64,000 bases of DNA, from positions 558,001 through 622,000 of the forward strand of contig DATIDV010000017.1 in the NCBI GenBank assembly GCA_035456105.1, written 5' to 3'. Position numbers and translations under genes: made by a program. Each line of letters opens with the position of its first letter. The first letter of the stretch is position 1. The notes under the pieces were generated by a model. That model was not told where the DNA came from. It saw only the letters and a list, made by a program, of their open reading frames with translations, and ran no database searches. This stretch comes from Viridibacterium sp035456105. Lineage in GTDB: Bacteria > Pseudomonadota > Gammaproteobacteria > Burkholderiales > Rhodocyclaceae. Of the stretch, positions 25,878 through 34,795 are shown one piece after another.

Positions 25878-26767
25878 ATAATTCAATGGCTTACGTCTGC
25901 GTTTTTGACGTCATCGGGCCTTTGTACGGAAAAGCTTCCTGCGAGATCACAAAGGCGGCCCTCCCGCCGATCTGCCAGCCCAAGCCAGCGACACATACAG
26001 ATCACATCCCCTGCGTGGATCTCCACGAGGGGCTCACCCTCTCACTGTGTCCAGCCATAGCCCCGGCCGTGACGATCCAGGGCGTGTTCACATTCACCCG
26101 GCGGATTGTGTTGAAACGCAGGGGAAGCCAGACAGTCTGCTGATACGTGCTGGTAGCCCAGCGTAGCTGCGCTTTGGCGCCGGTAATTTTCCCTCCTGCA
26201 CGTTTGTGCGAACGTCATAAAACGAGCTTCAAACCAGGGTGCACTTTGGGGAGGTCCAGAGGTGCGGCAAGGGCAGCGCGCGCCGGCCCCGCGCCAGTTT
26301 TCTTGACACACATCAAGCACGCTTGATCGTCTTGGCCTCAGGATGTCTCCACGACCATCGGGATGCAGAAGGTTTCGGTCGATGTTTCATGCAAATGAGA
26401 TATCTGTCCCGGTGGATCGGTGAGAGTGATTTTGATCAGTGCAACGCCCCTTCGTTTCCCGCAGGGCTGCCCGTCTGCGGCCGTATGACATGTGGTGGGG
26501 CGATCAGCGCCGGCCCGCAGATCGCAGGCTTGTCCAGTGAGAGCATCCACCCGACACGTGGCTATCGCCAACTGATCAAGTCCTCCATCCGTGGCGCGGA
26601 ATGGTTGTTGTCCTGCAAGGCTGTCGTGATGACGCCGGCGCTGGTTGCCCAAGGGCGTGTATCTGCTGCCTGCGCGCAGGGCGCCATGTAGACGTCGACA
26701 TACCCTCCGTTCACTTGGAGACCCGGTTTGTGGGCGCTTTGCCCGTGCACCCGGGTACGAGGGAAGC
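25878..26767. other. 890-bp intergenic region with an FNR-type site, no gene recognised
   Basis: Lies between the tRNA and the first gene of the signalling island. Short open frames occur on both strands, but none has a known domain or a convincing ribosome-binding site. It contains the FNR-like box at 26303-26316 and must hold the promoter for the hybrid kinase, whose start is 450 bases further on; a long leader or an unrecognised small gene could lie between. Confidence 0.45.
26303..26316. promoter_or_regulatory. FNR/CRP-family binding site
   Basis: TTGACACACATCAA is a near-perfect match to the FNR-type palindrome (TTGAT-N4-ATCAA, one mismatch). It overlaps a second inverted repeat, ATCAAGC/GCTTGAT, at 26312-26327. 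The regulated gene is not clear. Confidence 0.5.
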
Positions 26768-29700
26768 ATGAGCCCAAGGCAAACGATGAAGGCTGACTGG
26801 AGTATTGCGCGCCATATGTGGATGAGCGCGGCGACGGTCATCGTCTGTTCTGCGCTGCTCGGCATCGGAGCGCTGTATCAGCTGTGGCAGGTCGGATCGG
26901 AGCTGCGCCTGATGGGCGACACCATGGCCCGCGGCCTGCATGTGCTGACCCAGATCCGCTCGCATTCCTACGAGTTGCAGATTGATACGCGGCGCTATCT
27001 TGCAGTCGACGAGGCTGAGCGCGCTCTCCTGGACAGCCACGTTACCGAATCGCGTATGCAGCTTGTCCGGCTCTTCGTGCGCTACGAAGACTCCCTGCAA
27101 CTCAACGAGCGCGACGCTACCCTGCTGCGCATCGACCGCCATGCCGTCGACGCCACGCTGCCGTTGCTCGAGCGGGCACGCGCCCTGGCACGCGCGGGCC
27201 GTGCAGGCGAAGGCGCAAAACTGCTCAACGAAAACGACGCGCTTCTGGACGCCCCGCGCGCCACCATTGCAGAGCACCTTGCGTTCAAGCAGAGCCTTGC
27301 CGACGCGGCTGTGCAGCGTGACCGCCAAGCCTGGCGGCAAGCATTGCTGGCCACCGTGGGGCTGATCGCGCTGACCGTGCTTGCGCTGACGATGGCGGGC
27401 TGGCGTGTTGTTGCCAACATCCAGCGACCGATCCAGCGCCTGCGCGATTGTATTGGCGAGCTGGCGCGGGGCGAGCTGGCTTGCGACGTGCCTTATCAGG
27501 AGTACCGCAATGATGTCGGCGACCTCGCGCGCGCTGTGGGCGCCTTGCGCCAAGCCGCGCAGAAGCTGGCGATCAATGCGCGGGTTCAGCAAGACGTCGC
27601 CCGCATCAGCCAGATGACACGCACGACAGGCACGCCGGAAGCGTTTGGCGGTGCTGTGCTCGACCTCTTGATGCCGCAAACCGATGCGCTCTTCGGTGTG
27701 TTCTACATGGCGGACGATGACCAGGGCTACCTGCGCCGTGCCGCCCTGCGTGGCGGCAGCGCCTCGCGAGTGCCCGAGCGCATTGCTCCGGGCGAAGGTT
27801 TTGCGGGCCTTGCCTTGCAGCAGGGCGGTTTGCAGGAAATGTCCGTTCCCCAGCCGCGCGTGCTCGTCGCCGGGAGGGAGAGTGTCGCCCTGCCTGAGCT
27901 GGCGGTCCTGCCCCTGGCCGCCTCGGGCCGCACGCTGGCCGTCATCGAGCTTGGCTGCCAGGCTTCGCTCACCGAATACGGGCGTGCACTGCTTACTGCG
28001 CTACAGCACCCGCTCGCACTGACGCTGGAGCTGGTGCAGCGTCATGCGGAAACGCGGGTCCTGCTGGCCGGAGCGCAGGCCCAGGCAAATGCGCTGGCCC
28101 AATCGCAAACTGCACTGACGGAGCGCAACGGCCAGCTGACCGCCCTCACGGCCGAGCTGGATGTCGAACGGCAGGCCCTGGCGAGACTCGAAGCCTGGTA
28201 TCGCGGGATGGTGGACGCAGCGCCCGACGGACTGATCATCATCGACCGCAATGCCCACATCATTCTTGCGAACGGGCAGGCGGCGCACATTTTCGGCTGC
28301 GACGCGGCGACGCTGGCAGGCGCGCATCTGGCGGACTTCCTGCGTGAGCTGAACGGACTCGATGTGGATCGCCTGCTGAGCGTGCCGCATGAACGGCAGG
28401 CAGGCGAAGCGCGTGGTTTGCGCGTGGGCGGCGTGACCATTCCCGTCGAATGGAGCATTGCCGCGCTGCCCGCACGCGGTTCGAACGAGGTCAGCCTGTG
28501 CATGTCCCTGCGTGACATCAGCGCGCGCCGCGCACTGGAGCAGGACCTGGTGCAGGAGAAGGCGCTGCTTGCCACGCTCATCACCTCCCTGCCGGACATC
28601 GTTTTCTTCAAGGATCGCGACGCGCGCTATCTCGGCGGCAACCAGGCCTGCGCCGATTTCTTTGGCGTCAGCATCGATGCGCTGCGGGGCACCGGTAGCG
28701 CCGACTATTTCCTGCCCGAAGTCGTCGCCATCACGGGCGAGCATGACCGTTCGGTAATCGAGAGTGGCGAGCCTCGCCGCGAAGAGGTGTGGCTGCGTCA
28801 CCGTGACGGACGAAAGATCCTGCTCGAAACGATCAAGACGCCGTTCCGTGACAAGGACGGCAATGTGTTGGGGCTGGTTGCCGTAGGACGCGACATCACC
28901 GAGCGCCACCAACTCGTCGAGAACCTCGGCCAGGCCCGTGACGCGGCTGAGGCGGCGGCGCAGACCAAGTCGGCCTTCCTGGCGAACATGAGCCACGAGA
29001 TCCGCACGCCTCTCAACAGCATCATGGGCATGACGCAACTGGCCTTGCAGGGGCCGCTCGACGCGCAGCAGCGCGACTATCTGGCGAAGATCGACAGCTC
29101 CGGCAAGCACCTGCTGGGCCTGATCGACGACATCCTCGACTACTCGAAGGCCGACGCGGGCCGGCTGGAACTCGAGACCGTGGACTTCGCGCTCGCCGAC
29201 GTGCTCGCACATGTGGAGGACAGCTTCCGCGCGGCATGTGCGGCGAAGAGGCTGAACCTGTCGCTGCGTTGCCATCCCGACCTGCCTGCGCGCTTCAAGG
29301 GCGACCCCTTGCGGCTGCGGCAGATCCTGCTGAACCTGGTCAGCAACGCGGTCAAGTTCACGGATGCCGGCGGGATCACGGTTCAGTTCGAACCGCTCCA
29401 TGAGCAGCACAGGAAGGGCGATTCGCTGCTCATCTGCGGCACGGTCGTCGACACCGGCATTGGCCTGGATGAAGCGCAATGCGCGCAATTGTTCCAGCCT
29501 TTCCGCCAGGCTGATTCTTCCATGACACGTAAATACGGCGGCACGGGGCTGGGGCTGGCGATCAGCCGTCAGCTCGCCGAGTTGATGGGCGGAGAAATCG
29601 GTGTGGAAAGCGAGCCCGGTCGTGGCAGCCGCTTCTGGTTCTCCGCGCGCGTCGGCACGGCTGTGCAGGAGCCTCCTGCGACAGACGAAATACGTCCGCA

Positions 29701-30742
29701 GGACCTGGGCCTCGACAGGCTCAACGGTGCGCGCCTGCTGCTGGCCGAAGACAACGCGATTAATCAGCAGGTGGCCGTCGAGCTGCTGACCCGTCAAGGC
29801 TGCCGGGTCGATGTGGCCGATAACGGTGAGGCCGCGCTGGCACGACTGCGCGAAACCCGCTACGACCTCGTCCTGATGGACATGCAGATGCCCGTCATGG
29901 ACGGGCTGGAATGCGCGCGGCGCATCCGGGCCCACTCGGGCTTTGCCGCGCTGCCCATCGTGGCCATGACGGCCAATGCCGGCGAATCGGATCGGCGGGC
30001 TTGCCTGCAGGCCGGCATGGACGACCACATCGGCAAGCCCTTCGATCCGCCGCAGCTGTTCGCCACCATCGCGCGTTGGCTCTCGTCCCGCTTGGCGAGC
30101 CCGGACGCGGCGCACGATCCGCTGGCAGAGGTCCGCGGCCTGAATCTGGTCGCCGGGCTGCGCTATGCGATGGGAGACCGGGAGTGCTATGTGCGGCTGT
30201 TGCAGCATTTCGTCGAGCGCGAAGCGGGCGCGGCCGGGTCGATCGCATCGGACCTCGCAATGGGCGACTGCGAAACCGCCAGGCGCACGGCTCACACGCT
30301 CAAAGGCGTGGCCGCCACCATCGGCGCTGAACCGCTTGCCGCAGAGGCTGCCTGTGTCGAATCGGCCATCGCTGCCGGTCAGGACATCGGCATGCTCGCG
30401 GATCTGGTCACCGCGCTCGGGACGCAGCTTGCGCTGCTCATGAGCGGGCTCGAGGCCGTGCTGCCGGCGCCCGATACGGAGGCGCCCGATACCGACACGC
30501 CTGAACGCGACGCGCCCGCAGCCGTTCTGACCGCAATCCGGCGCGAGCTGGCGACTTTGCTGTGCGGTGGCGATGCGCGGGCGCTCACCGTATTTGCCCG
30601 CCACCGTGCCGCACTCCTGCGCTGCCACGGCGACGCTCTGCAACCGCTCGCTGGCGCAATGTCGGCCTGTGACTTTGAAGCTGCGCAACGCGAACTCGAA
30701 CTTCTGGACAGCGATCTACAAGCGGAAACCGTATATGAATGA
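26768..30742 (+). CDS. Membrane hybrid sensor histidine kinase (HAMP-GAF-PAS-PAS-HisKA-HATPase-REC-HPT)
   Basis: 1324 residues. Membrane segments at about 12-35 and 197-217 bracket a helical periplasmic sensor of about 160 residues. Then come HAMP (to about 275), a GAF-like domain (about 290-430), a coiled coil, PAS at about 480-590 and 605-725, HisKA with phospho-His 743 in NMSHEIRTPLNS, HATPase, REC with phospho-Asp 1038 in LVLMDMQMPVMDG, and HPT with His 1176 in TAHTLKGVAAT. It is a complete phosphorelay within one protein, probably passing phosphate to the regulators encoded next. ATG at 26768 follows GAGGGAAGC. The stop overlaps the next gene by 8 bases. Confidence 0.92.
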   Translation: MSPRQTMKADWSIARHMWMSAATVIVCSALLGIGALYQLWQVGSELRLMGDTMARGLHVLTQIRSHSYELQIDTRRYLAVDEAERALLDSHVTESRMQLVRLFVRYEDSLQLNERDATLLRIDRHAVDATLPLLERARALARAGRAGEGAKLLNENDALLDAPRATIAEHLAFKQSLADAAVQRDRQAWRQALLATVGLIALTVLALTMAGWRVVANIQRPIQRLRDCIGELARGELACDVPYQEYRNDVGDLARAVGALRQAAQKLAINARVQQDVARISQMTRTTGTPEAFGGAVLDLLMPQTDALFGVFYMADDDQGYLRRAALRGGSASRVPERIAPGEGFAGLALQQGGLQEMSVPQPRVLVAGRESVALPELAVLPLAASGRTLAVIELGCQASLTEYGRALLTALQHPLALTLELVQRHAETRVLLAGAQAQANALAQSQTALTERNGQLTALTAELDVERQALARLEAWYRGMVDAAPDGLIIIDRNAHIILANGQAAHIFGCDAATLAGAHLADFLRELNGLDVDRLLSVPHERQAGEARGLRVGGVTIPVEWSIAALPARGSNEVSLCMSLRDISARRALEQDLVQEKALLATLITSLPDIVFFKDRDARYLGGNQACADFFGVSIDALRGTGSADYFLPEVVAITGEHDRSVIESGEPRREEVWLRHRDGRKILLETIKTPFRDKDGNVLGLVAVGRDITERHQLVENLGQARDAAEAAAQTKSAFLANMSHEIRTPLNSIMGMTQLALQGPLDAQQRDYLAKIDSSGKHLLGLIDDILDYSKADAGRLELETVDFALADVLAHVEDSFRAACAAKRLNLSLRCHPDLPARFKGDPLRLRQILLNLVSNAVKFTDAGGITVQFEPLHEQHRKGDSLLICGTVVDTGIGLDEAQCAQLFQPFRQADSSMTRKYGGTGLGLAISRQLAELMGGEIGVESEPGRGSRFWFSARVGTAVQEPPATDEIRPQDLGLDRLNGARLLLAEDNAINQQVAVELLTRQGCRVDVADNGEAALARLRETRYDLVLMDMQMPVMDGLECARRIRAHSGFAALPIVAMTANAGESDRRACLQAGMDDHIGKPFDPPQLFATIARWLSSRLASPDAAHDPLAEVRGLNLVAGLRYAMGDRECYVRLLQHFVEREAGAAGSIASDLAMGDCETARRTAHTLKGVAATIGAEPLAAEAACVESAIAAGQDIGMLADLVTALGTQLALLMSGLEAVLPAPDTEAPDTDTPERDAPAAVLTAIRRELATLLCGGDARALTVFARHRAALLRCHGDALQPLAGAMSACDFEAAQRELELLDSDLQAETVYE

Positions 30743-31856
30743 CCGAGCGGTAAGCGGAATGCTGCCCACCGTGCTGTTGGTGGATGACTCCCCCGAACAA
30801 CTCTCCCTGCTGGCGAACCTGCTCAAGGACGAATACGAGGTCAAGCTGGCGACCAATGGCCCGCGTGCCCTGCATCTTGCCGTCCGCTCGCCGCCTGATG
30901 TGATCGTGCTGGATGTGGCCATGCCCGGCATGGATGGCTATGCGGTGCTGGAGTGCCTGAAGGGCGACGCCGCCACGCGTTCGGTGCCCGTGCTCATGCT
31001 GACCGCCATGGAGGACGAGGCCGCCGAGCAGCGCGGGCTGGAACTGGGTGCCATCGATTTCCTCACCAAGCCGGTGAGTGCCCCCCGACTCAAGGCACGA
31101 CTGAGCAACCACGTGGTGATGGCCCGCGCCGACCAGGCCCTGCGCCGCGCGCACGCAGAGCTCGAACAGCGCGTGCATGAGCGCACCGCCGAGTTGCGCA
31201 ATCTCACTGCACACCAGAACTGCATCAAGGAAGAAGAGCGCAAGCGTATTGCACGCGAGATCCATGATGAACTTGGCGGCTTGCTGACGGGCATCAAGTC
31301 GTACCTGTCGGTCGCTGCGCAGAGCGGCAAAGGCGGCGAAATGATCCAGCCGGACCCGCATCTGCTCGAGGCATGCGCGCTGGCCGATAGCGCGATGGAC
31401 ACCGTGCGTCGCGTGATCGCAGACCTGAGGCCCAGCGTGCTCGACCAGCTCGGGCTCTGGACGGCGCTCGAGTGGTACGGCGGGCAAGTCGAGAAGCATC
31501 ACGGCCTGTGCTGCGAAGTGACGATCGATGCGGCCTGCACCGAGGTCGCGCTCGGTCCTCAGTGCAGCATCGCGCTGTTTCGCATCGTCCAGGAATCGCT
31601 GACCAACGTGGTGCGCCACGCGGGCGCGACACACGCCGCGTTGCGTGCCCGCATCGAGGCGTGCGAACTCGTCATCGAGCTGCAGGATGACGGCTGCGGC
31701 ATCGACACAGGCCGCGCGCGGAGCCCGAACTCGTGGGGCCTGATAGGTATGAACGAACGCGTCCGCTACCTGGGCGGCGAACTGACTGTACGCGGCACGC
31801 CGGGGAAAGGCACGACAGTGCTCATCAGGATGCCAATGGAGATGACATATGAATGA
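30735..31856 (+). CDS. Cytoplasmic REC-HisKA_3 histidine kinase
   Basis: 373 residues, soluble. An N-terminal receiver (phospho-Asp 60 in VIVLDVAMPGMDG, Lys in FLTKPVS), a coiled coil (about 130-160), the NarX/DegS-type HisKA_3 domain with His 177 in RIAREIHDELGGLL, and a HATPase domain ending WGLIGMNERVRYLGG. The arrangement suggests that the upstream phosphorelay phosphorylates the receiver, which then controls a kinase acting on the LuxR-type regulator encoded next; this is inference. It starts inside the end of the hybrid kinase gene in the 8-base overlap ATGAATGA and ends in an identical one. Confidence 0.9.
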   Translation: MNDRAVSGMLPTVLLVDDSPEQLSLLANLLKDEYEVKLATNGPRALHLAVRSPPDVIVLDVAMPGMDGYAVLECLKGDAATRSVPVLMLTAMEDEAAEQRGLELGAIDFLTKPVSAPRLKARLSNHVVMARADQALRRAHAELEQRVHERTAELRNLTAHQNCIKEEERKRIAREIHDELGGLLTGIKSYLSVAAQSGKGGEMIQPDPHLLEACALADSAMDTVRRVIADLRPSVLDQLGLWTALEWYGGQVEKHHGLCCEVTIDAACTEVALGPQCSIALFRIVQESLTNVVRHAGATHAALRARIEACELVIELQDDGCGIDTGRARSPNSWGLIGMNERVRYLGGELTVRGTPGKGTTVLIRMPMEMTYE

Positions 31857-32487
31857 AAGGAAAATCAAGGTCCTCATGGTCGACGACCATGTGGTCGCGC
31901 GCAGTGGCATACGCCTCATGCTGAGCACCGCCGAAGACCTGGAGGTGGTAGGTGAGGCCTCGTCGGTCGCGGAAGCGCTGCGTGCAGCGAGCGAACACTA
32001 TGCCGATGTCGCGCTGGTGGACATCAACCTGCCCGACGGCAGTGGCATCGACCTGATCAAGCCGCTGCGCGAGCTCAACCCGCGCCTCGCGGTGCTGATG
32101 CTCAGCATGTACTCGGAAGAGGTCTACGCCGTGCGGGCCTTCAAGTCGGGCGCGTCCGGTTATCTCACCAAGAGCCACCCGGTGGCCGACATGGTGGCCG
32201 CGGTTCGCCGGGCCGCGGCGGGCGGCAAGTACGTCAGCCCCGTGCTCATGGAAAAACTCGCCGGCATGCTCGGCGGCGAAAGCGCGGGTACGCATGAGGC
32301 CCTCACGAACCGCGAGCTGGATGTCATGCGGCGCATCGCCGTGGGCGAGAGCCTCGTTTCGATCGCCGAGGCACTGGGCCTGAGCCCGAGCACCGTCACC
32401 ACCTATCGCTCGCGCGTGCTGGACAAGATGGGCATGAAGAGCAACGCAGAACTCTCTCGCTATGCGCTGGAGAACGATCTCGTCTGA
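31849..32487 (+). CDS. LuxR/NarL-type response regulator
   Basis: 212 residues. Receiver domain with phospho-Asp 58 in VALVDINLPDGSG and Lys in GYLTKSHPV, then a LuxR-type helix-turn-helix (LTNRELDVMRRIAVGESLVSIAEALGLSPSTVTTYRSRVLDKM). Its natural partner is the HisKA_3 kinase of the preceding gene, with which it shares an ATGAATGA 8-base overlap. It probably controls genes in this island; possible targets include the two operons downstream that carry the shared 121-base upstream element. The last gene of the three-gene operon. Confidence 0.93.
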   Translation: MNERKIKVLMVDDHVVARSGIRLMLSTAEDLEVVGEASSVAEALRAASEHYADVALVDINLPDGSGIDLIKPLRELNPRLAVLMLSMYSEEVYAVRAFKSGASGYLTKSHPVADMVAAVRRAAAGGKYVSPVLMEKLAGMLGGESAGTHEALTNRELDVMRRIAVGESLVSIAEALGLSPSTVTTYRSRVLDKMGMKSNAELSRYALENDLV

Positions 32488-32576
32488 GTGACCGCTCGAG
32501 GGCTCTGCAGGTTGGCATCTCTGACGTGCAAAGCGCCCTGACTGTGTCTGAATGTGCGCACGGATCGCATTTCACC

Positions 32577-32657
32577 GTCATTCCCGCGCAGGCGGGAATC
32601 CAGTGTCGTTGACGTACCCCTCTATAGCCGCTGGATTCCCGCCTCCGCGGGAATGAC
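32577..32657. repeat. Palindromic intergenic repeat, copy 1 (REP/dRS3-like)
   Basis: Two 27-base arms (32577-32603 and 32631-32657) are near-perfect inverse copies, each itself containing an inner inverted repeat (ATTCCCGCG-type and CGCGGGAAT-type). The outer ends are GTCATTCCCGC and GCGGGAATGAC. Such GTCATTCC-ended palindromes are dispersed in many proteobacterial genomes. It follows the LuxR-type regulator and may also end its transcript. Confidence 0.75.
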
Positions 32658-32718
32658 GACGCTGGGGCGGCGCGGACTGCCGCAATGTCTCCTCGTCTGA
32701 TCGCGCCACACACCGGGA

Positions 32719-32839
32719 CTTCTCGTGAAATCCTGACAGGCTGTCGTGGATCCCCTACACGCCGATGCTGGTGTCGACGATATTCGCACCCGCGCGGTCA
32801 TGTGACGATTCTTCGCACCAAATTGTCGCTTCCCGGATT
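32719..32839 (+). promoter_or_regulatory. 121-bp upstream element, copy A
   Basis: Aligns without gaps to 35005-35125. The core, from CTGTCGTGGATCCCCTAC at 32741 through GCCGATGC to GTCGACGATATTC, is nearly identical in both copies, and the ends are less conserved. Copy A ends 76 bases before the GTG start of the GGDEF gene. Equal length and position before two signalling genes suggest a shared promoter or regulator-binding region. Confidence 0.5.
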
Positions 32840-32915
32840 TCCTTTTCGACCAGCCTGATCAAGCTGGCCGACTTTGCTCCCCGGTTTTTCTCCGCTGCCA
32901 ACATCGGGTTTCTCT

Positions 32916-34667
32916 GTGAACGCTCCCTTCCATCCTGTCTCTCACACCTGGGCCGTGCTCGACGCCGCGCCAGTATGCGCAAGCGTCTGGAATAGCGAAG
33001 GCCGCAGTGAGGATTGCAACGACGCTGCCTTGCGCTACTTCGGGCTGGCCAGCAAGCGGGACTGGCTGGATCACCACGCTGAACTCTCCCCGGAACGCCA
33101 GCCTGACGGCGAAGCCTCCGGCCCTCTGTTTCTCGCGTATCTGCGCAAAGCTTTCAACGAAGGTCGGGCCGAGTTCGCCTGGCAATATCGTCGCCTTGAC
33201 GGACGCATCCTGCGCTCGCAGATCACTCTCGCACGGTTTGGAGAGGGGGACAGTGAGCAAGTGGTTGCCTATGCGGTTGAGCAATCCGGCGCCCTTGTTG
33301 CTGACGCGGCCCCAGCCGTCGACGACGTGCGCGAGCAAACGAGACTGCAAGACGAAAAGCGCACGGCGCAAGAGCGCGCGCAGATCATGCTCGATGCTAC
33401 CCCGCTAGGCTGCGTCTTTTGGGATGAACAGTCCAGGCTCGTCGATTGCAACGAGGCGGTAGTAAGACTGTTCGGACTCAAGAGCAAGCGCGAGTTTCTG
33501 GACAACCACTCGAGTTTTTCCGCCGTGCGTCAGCCGGATGGACAACTGTCTGCCGAATTGATCCCCCGATACGTCCAGCAAGCGCACAAGGAGGGTTACA
33601 TGCGCTTCGATTGGATGCACCGCAAGCCGGACGGCGAGATGCTGCCGACCGAGATTACCCTGGTGCGGGTGCAGCGCGCCGAAGGATATGTGGTCGCTGC
33701 CTATATCCGCGACCTCCGCGAGCTTCTGGAGGTCTTGCGACGCATCCACGAGGCCAACGAGTACGCGCAGCTGATGCTCGATGCCACACCGCTCTCCTGC
33801 AATCTATGGAACGAAGAACTCCAGATGATTGCCTGCAACCAGGAGGCGGTAAACCTCCTGGGGCTGGGCAGCAAGCAGGAGTATCTCGATCGCTATTACG
33901 AGCTCTTGCCTGAGCTTCAGCCATGCGGTCGGGCGACCCGCGAGCTGGCGCGCGAATACCTGGACACGGCATTTCGCGAGGGACGTGCGCGCTTTGAATG
34001 GATGCACCAGAAACTCGACGGCGAGAGCGTGCCCGTCGAAACCACCCTCGTGCGCATTCCCCATGGCGACGGCTACATTGTTGCAGGCTACAAGCGTGAC
34101 CTGCGCGAACTCAAGGAAAGCGTCGCCAGCCTCAAGCGTCTGGAGGGACTTGCCTACACCGACAAACTGACCGGCGTGTCCAATCGGCACTACTTCATGG
34201 AGCACGCGGCCGACGAACTTGGAAAACTGAGCCCCGGTGGATCAGCGAGTCTGCTCATCCTGGATATCGATCACTTCAAGCGCGTCAACGACACTTATGG
34301 ACACAGCGCGGGCGATGCCATCCTGCGCAGCGTCGCCAAGCGTGTACGCAATACCCTGCGCCCTGACGGCCTGTTCGCACGCTACGGAGGCGAGGAGTTC
34401 GTGATCCTGCTGGCACGCGCGCCCCTCAACGCGGCACTCGCCCTCGCAGAGCGCGTACGCGAGGTCATTGCGCGGGAGCCCTTCGAATATCAGGGGCAGA
34501 TCATCAAGGTCACGATCAGCATCGGTGTGGCCATGAGTGGCCACCCGGCCTTGCCGCTACAGGACCTTATCGACCAGGCCGACGCCGCGCTGTACCAGGC
34601 CAAGCACCTCGGCCGCAACCGCGTGGAACGCTTTCGGCCGGCCGAAGAAACAGCACGCGCATCGTAG
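32916..34667 (+). CDS. Diguanylate cyclase with three tandem PAS repeats
   Basis: 583 residues, soluble. Three related PAS modules of about 130 residues each start LDAAPVCASVWNSEGR, LDATPLGCVFWDEQSR and LDATPLSCNLWNEELQ, each with a RxPDG or LQPCG turn. The C-terminal GGDEF domain has GGEEF at 491-495 and LDIDHFKRVNDTYGHSAGD, so it should make c-di-GMP. The product-binding I-site RxxD is degenerate (RPDG), so feedback inhibition may be lost. GTG at 32916 is my start; an in-frame TTG at 32874 is possible and no ribosome-binding site decides it. It stands alone between two palindromic repeats. Confidence 0.88.
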   Translation: MNAPFHPVSHTWAVLDAAPVCASVWNSEGRSEDCNDAALRYFGLASKRDWLDHHAELSPERQPDGEASGPLFLAYLRKAFNEGRAEFAWQYRRLDGRILRSQITLARFGEGDSEQVVAYAVEQSGALVADAAPAVDDVREQTRLQDEKRTAQERAQIMLDATPLGCVFWDEQSRLVDCNEAVVRLFGLKSKREFLDNHSSFSAVRQPDGQLSAELIPRYVQQAHKEGYMRFDWMHRKPDGEMLPTEITLVRVQRAEGYVVAAYIRDLRELLEVLRRIHEANEYAQLMLDATPLSCNLWNEELQMIACNQEAVNLLGLGSKQEYLDRYYELLPELQPCGRATRELAREYLDTAFREGRARFEWMHQKLDGESVPVETTLVRIPHGDGYIVAGYKRDLRELKESVASLKRLEGLAYTDKLTGVSNRHYFMEHAADELGKLSPGGSASLLILDIDHFKRVNDTYGHSAGDAILRSVAKRVRNTLRPDGLFARYGGEEFVILLARAPLNAALALAERVREVIAREPFEYQGQIIKVTISIGVAMSGHPALPLQDLIDQADAALYQAKHLGRNRVERFRPAEETARAS

Positions 34668-34726
34668 TCGGCCTGCGACCTCTCCGAGTCCGTGAAGCGG
34701 GGACCTGTTTCTGTGAAAAGAGGCTT

Positions 34727-34795
34727 GTCATCCCGGCGAAAGCCGGGATCCAGCTCGTACGCCCGGTACTGGATCCCGGCTTTCGCCGGGATGAC
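34727..34795. repeat. Palindromic intergenic repeat, copy 2 (REP/dRS3-like)
   Basis: A 27-base arm at 34727-34753 and its exact inverse at 34769-34795, separated by 15 bases; outer ends GTCATCCCGG and CCGGGATGAC, with inner stem CCGGCGAAAGCCGG. Same architecture as 32577-32657 but a different sequence subfamily. Confidence 0.78.

Noticed and set aside
26239..26691. A 150-codon plus-strand frame before the hybrid kinase
   Set aside because: No domain, no ribosome-binding site and mixed composition; I treat the stretch as non-coding.
25801..26767. The tRNA-Arg gene as attachment site of an integrated element
   Set aside because: No integrase gene and no repeat of the tRNA 3' end were seen in the following sequence.
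28001..30688. An 895-codon open frame on the minus strand opposite the hybrid kinase
   Set aside because: It mirrors the kinase gene codon for codon, has no recognisable domain, and is explained by high GC content at third positions of the plus-strand gene.
32741..32790. The 121-bp elements as sigma-28 promoters
   Set aside because: GCCGATGC resembles the sigma-28 -10 box, but no TAAA- or TCAAG-like -35 lies 15 bases upstream in either copy.
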